The notes beneath the pieces are model-generated. The model saw only the letters and a program-made list of their open reading frames with translations. It was not told where the DNA came from and did not search any database. This document shows, one piece after another, positions 11,592 to 12,686 of a stretch of 12,686 nt of DNA. Both the position numbers and the translations under genes were made by a program. This stretch comes from Candidatus Woesearchaeota archaeon CG07_land_8_20_14_0_80_44_23 (GTDB taxonomy: Archaea; Nanobdellota; Nanobdellia; Woesearchaeales; 0-14-0-80-44-23), in the NCBI GenBank assembly GCA_002779235.1, contig PEXD01000084.1, positions 1-12,686 on the forward strand. Reading direction: 5' to 3'. Within the stretch, counting starts at the first letter, position 1; the number at the start of each line of letters is the position of its first letter.

Positions 11592-12527
11592 ATGGAAGAA
11601 GAAAGAGCAGAAGAAAAGAAACCTGAAGAGAATAAGGAGATTCTCGGGAAAGTCGACGACGCCAAGAAGTCGGTCGGAAACCTGAAGGACGAGCTCAACT
11701 CCCTCAACAAGGAGAAGGAATCCTGGTTTGCAAAGAAGGACGAGTACGCCAAGCAGATAGCTGAAAAGATTGCAGAGATAAAGGTGCTCAAGAGGGAGAG
11801 GGACGAGTTCACGGCCAAGGTGAAGGGGCTCAAGGAGGAGAGGAACAAGCTCAACGAGGTCATAAGGGGCAGGATTACTGAGATAAAGAAAATCAACGAG
11901 CAGAAAAAGAAGATAATGGTCCAGTATAAGATAACCAAGGACCCGGCCCAGATAGCGAGGCAGATTGATTCTCTTGAAATGAGCATTGAGACAGAGGCAT
12001 TTTCCTTTGATAAGGAAAAGAAGGTCATGAAGCTGATAAACCAGCTCAGGAAGGACTATGAGGGGGCCAAGAAGCTCAGCAGTGTCTGGGAGAACTCAAA
12101 CGTGCTCTCAAAGGAGATTGACGCCCTGAAGGCGCAGGTTGAGGAGCTCCACAGGAAGATACAGGAGCTTGCGGGAGAGAGCCAGAAAAGGCATGAGAGG
12201 ATGCTGGAAATCTCCAAGGAAGTTGACGAGATAAAAAAGCAGGAGGAGGGCGCCTACGAGAAGTTCTTTGAGTACAAGAAGAAGTTCAGCACAGTAAACT
12301 CAAACCTCAAGAGCACCCTGATGGAGATAAGCCAGTCCAGGAGGAAGCTTGAAAGCATCAAGGGCGCAGAGCAGAAAGAAAGGAAGAGGAAGGACAGCGA
12401 GGTGCTCAAGGAGAAGGAGGAGGCTGTCGAGGAAAAAATAAAGAAGGGCAAGAAGCTCACAACACAGGACCTGCTCGTGTTCCAGAAGCTTGAGAGCGAG
12501 AAGAAAGAGCCAGAGAAGGGATTCTAA
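11592..12527 (+). CDS. COG1340-like archaeal coiled-coil protein
   Basis: A 311-residue, almost entirely charged helical protein. Heptad patterns run from about residue 20 to 285, broken by a short non-heptad section near 110-135 (QYKITKDPAQIARQIDSLEMSIETEAFSFDKEKKVMKLINQL). This central signature, with the C-terminal KKGKKLTTQDLLVFQKLE, matches what I know of the uncharacterised archaeal coiled-coil family COG1340. No membrane segment, signal peptide or catalytic motif is seen. A role near the ribosome is only suggested by the gene being beside the stalk operon; the 295-base gap between them suggests separate transcription. No strong ribosome binding site precedes the ATG (GGGCTGAG at 11579-11586 is weak). 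Possible alternatives are a scaffold or an SMC-like hinge-free coil. Confidence 0.75.
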   Translation: MEEERAEEKKPEENKEILGKVDDAKKSVGNLKDELNSLNKEKESWFAKKDEYAKQIAEKIAEIKVLKRERDEFTAKVKGLKEERNKLNEVIRGRITEIKKINEQKKKIMVQYKITKDPAQIARQIDSLEMSIETEAFSFDKEKKVMKLINQLRKDYEGAKKLSSVWENSNVLSKEIDALKAQVEELHRKIQELAGESQKRHERMLEISKEVDEIKKQEEGAYEKFFEYKKKFSTVNSNLKSTLMEISQSRRKLESIKGAEQKERKRKDSEVLKEKEEAVEEKIKKGKKLTTQDLLVFQKLESEKKEPEKGF

Positions 12528-12607
12528 AAACTGATTTTTGCCTTTGTTCAATCTCTTTTGTGCGATTTTTTATGATAAGCTATGTCTGAAGTTCTGAATA
12601 GAATCAT

Positions 12608-12683
12608 AAAAATCCGCTGAGAGCGTCCTACTCCGGACTAAAGTCCGGAGTTTGACCGGACGCTCTCTTAATCGCGGATTTTT
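12608..12683. repeat. Nested palindromic element, copy B (CTAAAG-tip family)
   Basis: Outer arms AAAAATCCGC (12608-12617) and GCGGATTTTT (12674-12683), middle arms GAGAGCGTCC (12619-12628) and GGACGCTCTC (12658-12667), and inner hairpin CTCCGGAC-TAAA-GTCCGGAG (12631-12650) are all exact. It has the same architecture and unpaired words as copy A at 3867-3941, but the stems differ in paired positions. It lies about 80 bases after the coiled-coil gene. The stretch between (12528-12607) is T-rich at its start and otherwise shows nothing recognisable. Confidence 0.88.
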
Positions 12684-12686
12684 AGG

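Noticed and set aside
12571..12593. A box C/D small RNA (ATGATAA followed by two CTGA words)
   Set aside because: The box C match is imperfect and the spacers are too short to hold guide sequences.

Overview
The window looks archaeal, most likely from a DPANN-type genome (Woesearchaeota/Pacearchaeota/Nanoarchaeota-like); the lineage is an inference. Support for Archaea: a thermosome (group II chaperonin), aIF6, prefoldin alpha, archaeal FtsY, eukaryote-type ribosomal proteins eL33 (L35Ae) and eL41, uL10/P1 stalk proteins with the GLGALFG tail, TATA-box promoters at the expected distance, several near-leaderless starts, and a tRNA intron held in a bulge-helix-bulge (BHB) motif. DPANN affinity is suggested by compact spacing, a shortened uL10 and a helicase reduced to one domain.

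Layout. 1-1013 (+): a two-helix membrane protein, then a Hel308-type helicase that stops after its first RecA domain. 1021-3416 (-): the operon aIF6 - prefoldin alpha - ftsY, with overlapping or abutting genes. 3548-3808 (-): eL33. 3809-4073: a gap filled by two adjacent large nested palindromes. 4074-5711 (-): thermosome, with a strong promoter and a structured leader. 5919-6293 (+): an AT-rich four-helix membrane protein, possibly acquired. 6407-7816 (+): a radical SAM/SPASM-like enzyme. 7906-8058 (+): tRNA-Val(UAC) and tRNA-Gly(GCC). 8135-8989 (+): ScpA. 9045-9230 (+): tRNA-Glu(UUC) interrupted in its T-loop by a 111-nt intron. 9314-9418 (+): eL41, 34 residues. 9530-11296 (+): the stalk operon uL1 - uL10 - P1, preceded by a hairpin-rich leader. 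11297-11591: a gap with two more nested palindromes and an interleaved pair of inverted repeats. 11592-12527 (+): a COG1340-like coiled-coil protein. 12608-12683: another copy of the palindromic element found at 3867-3941.

Function. Most genes serve protein synthesis and maturation: stalk proteins recruit elongation factors, aIF6 controls subunit joining, prefoldin hands nascent chains to the thermosome, FtsY docks SRP-ribosome complexes at the membrane, and the tRNAs supply decoding. ScpA works with SMC in chromosome organisation.

The most notable observations are the canonical BHB intron at tRNA-Glu 59/60; a family of intergenic cruciform elements whose stems change in compensatory fashion while the CTAAAG tip stays fixed; two shared motifs in the leaders of aIF6 and the thermosome; a uL10 that appears to keep only one P1-binding helix; and the one-domain Hel308. 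I saw no CRISPR array, transposase or phage gene, and no multigene system that I would call new.
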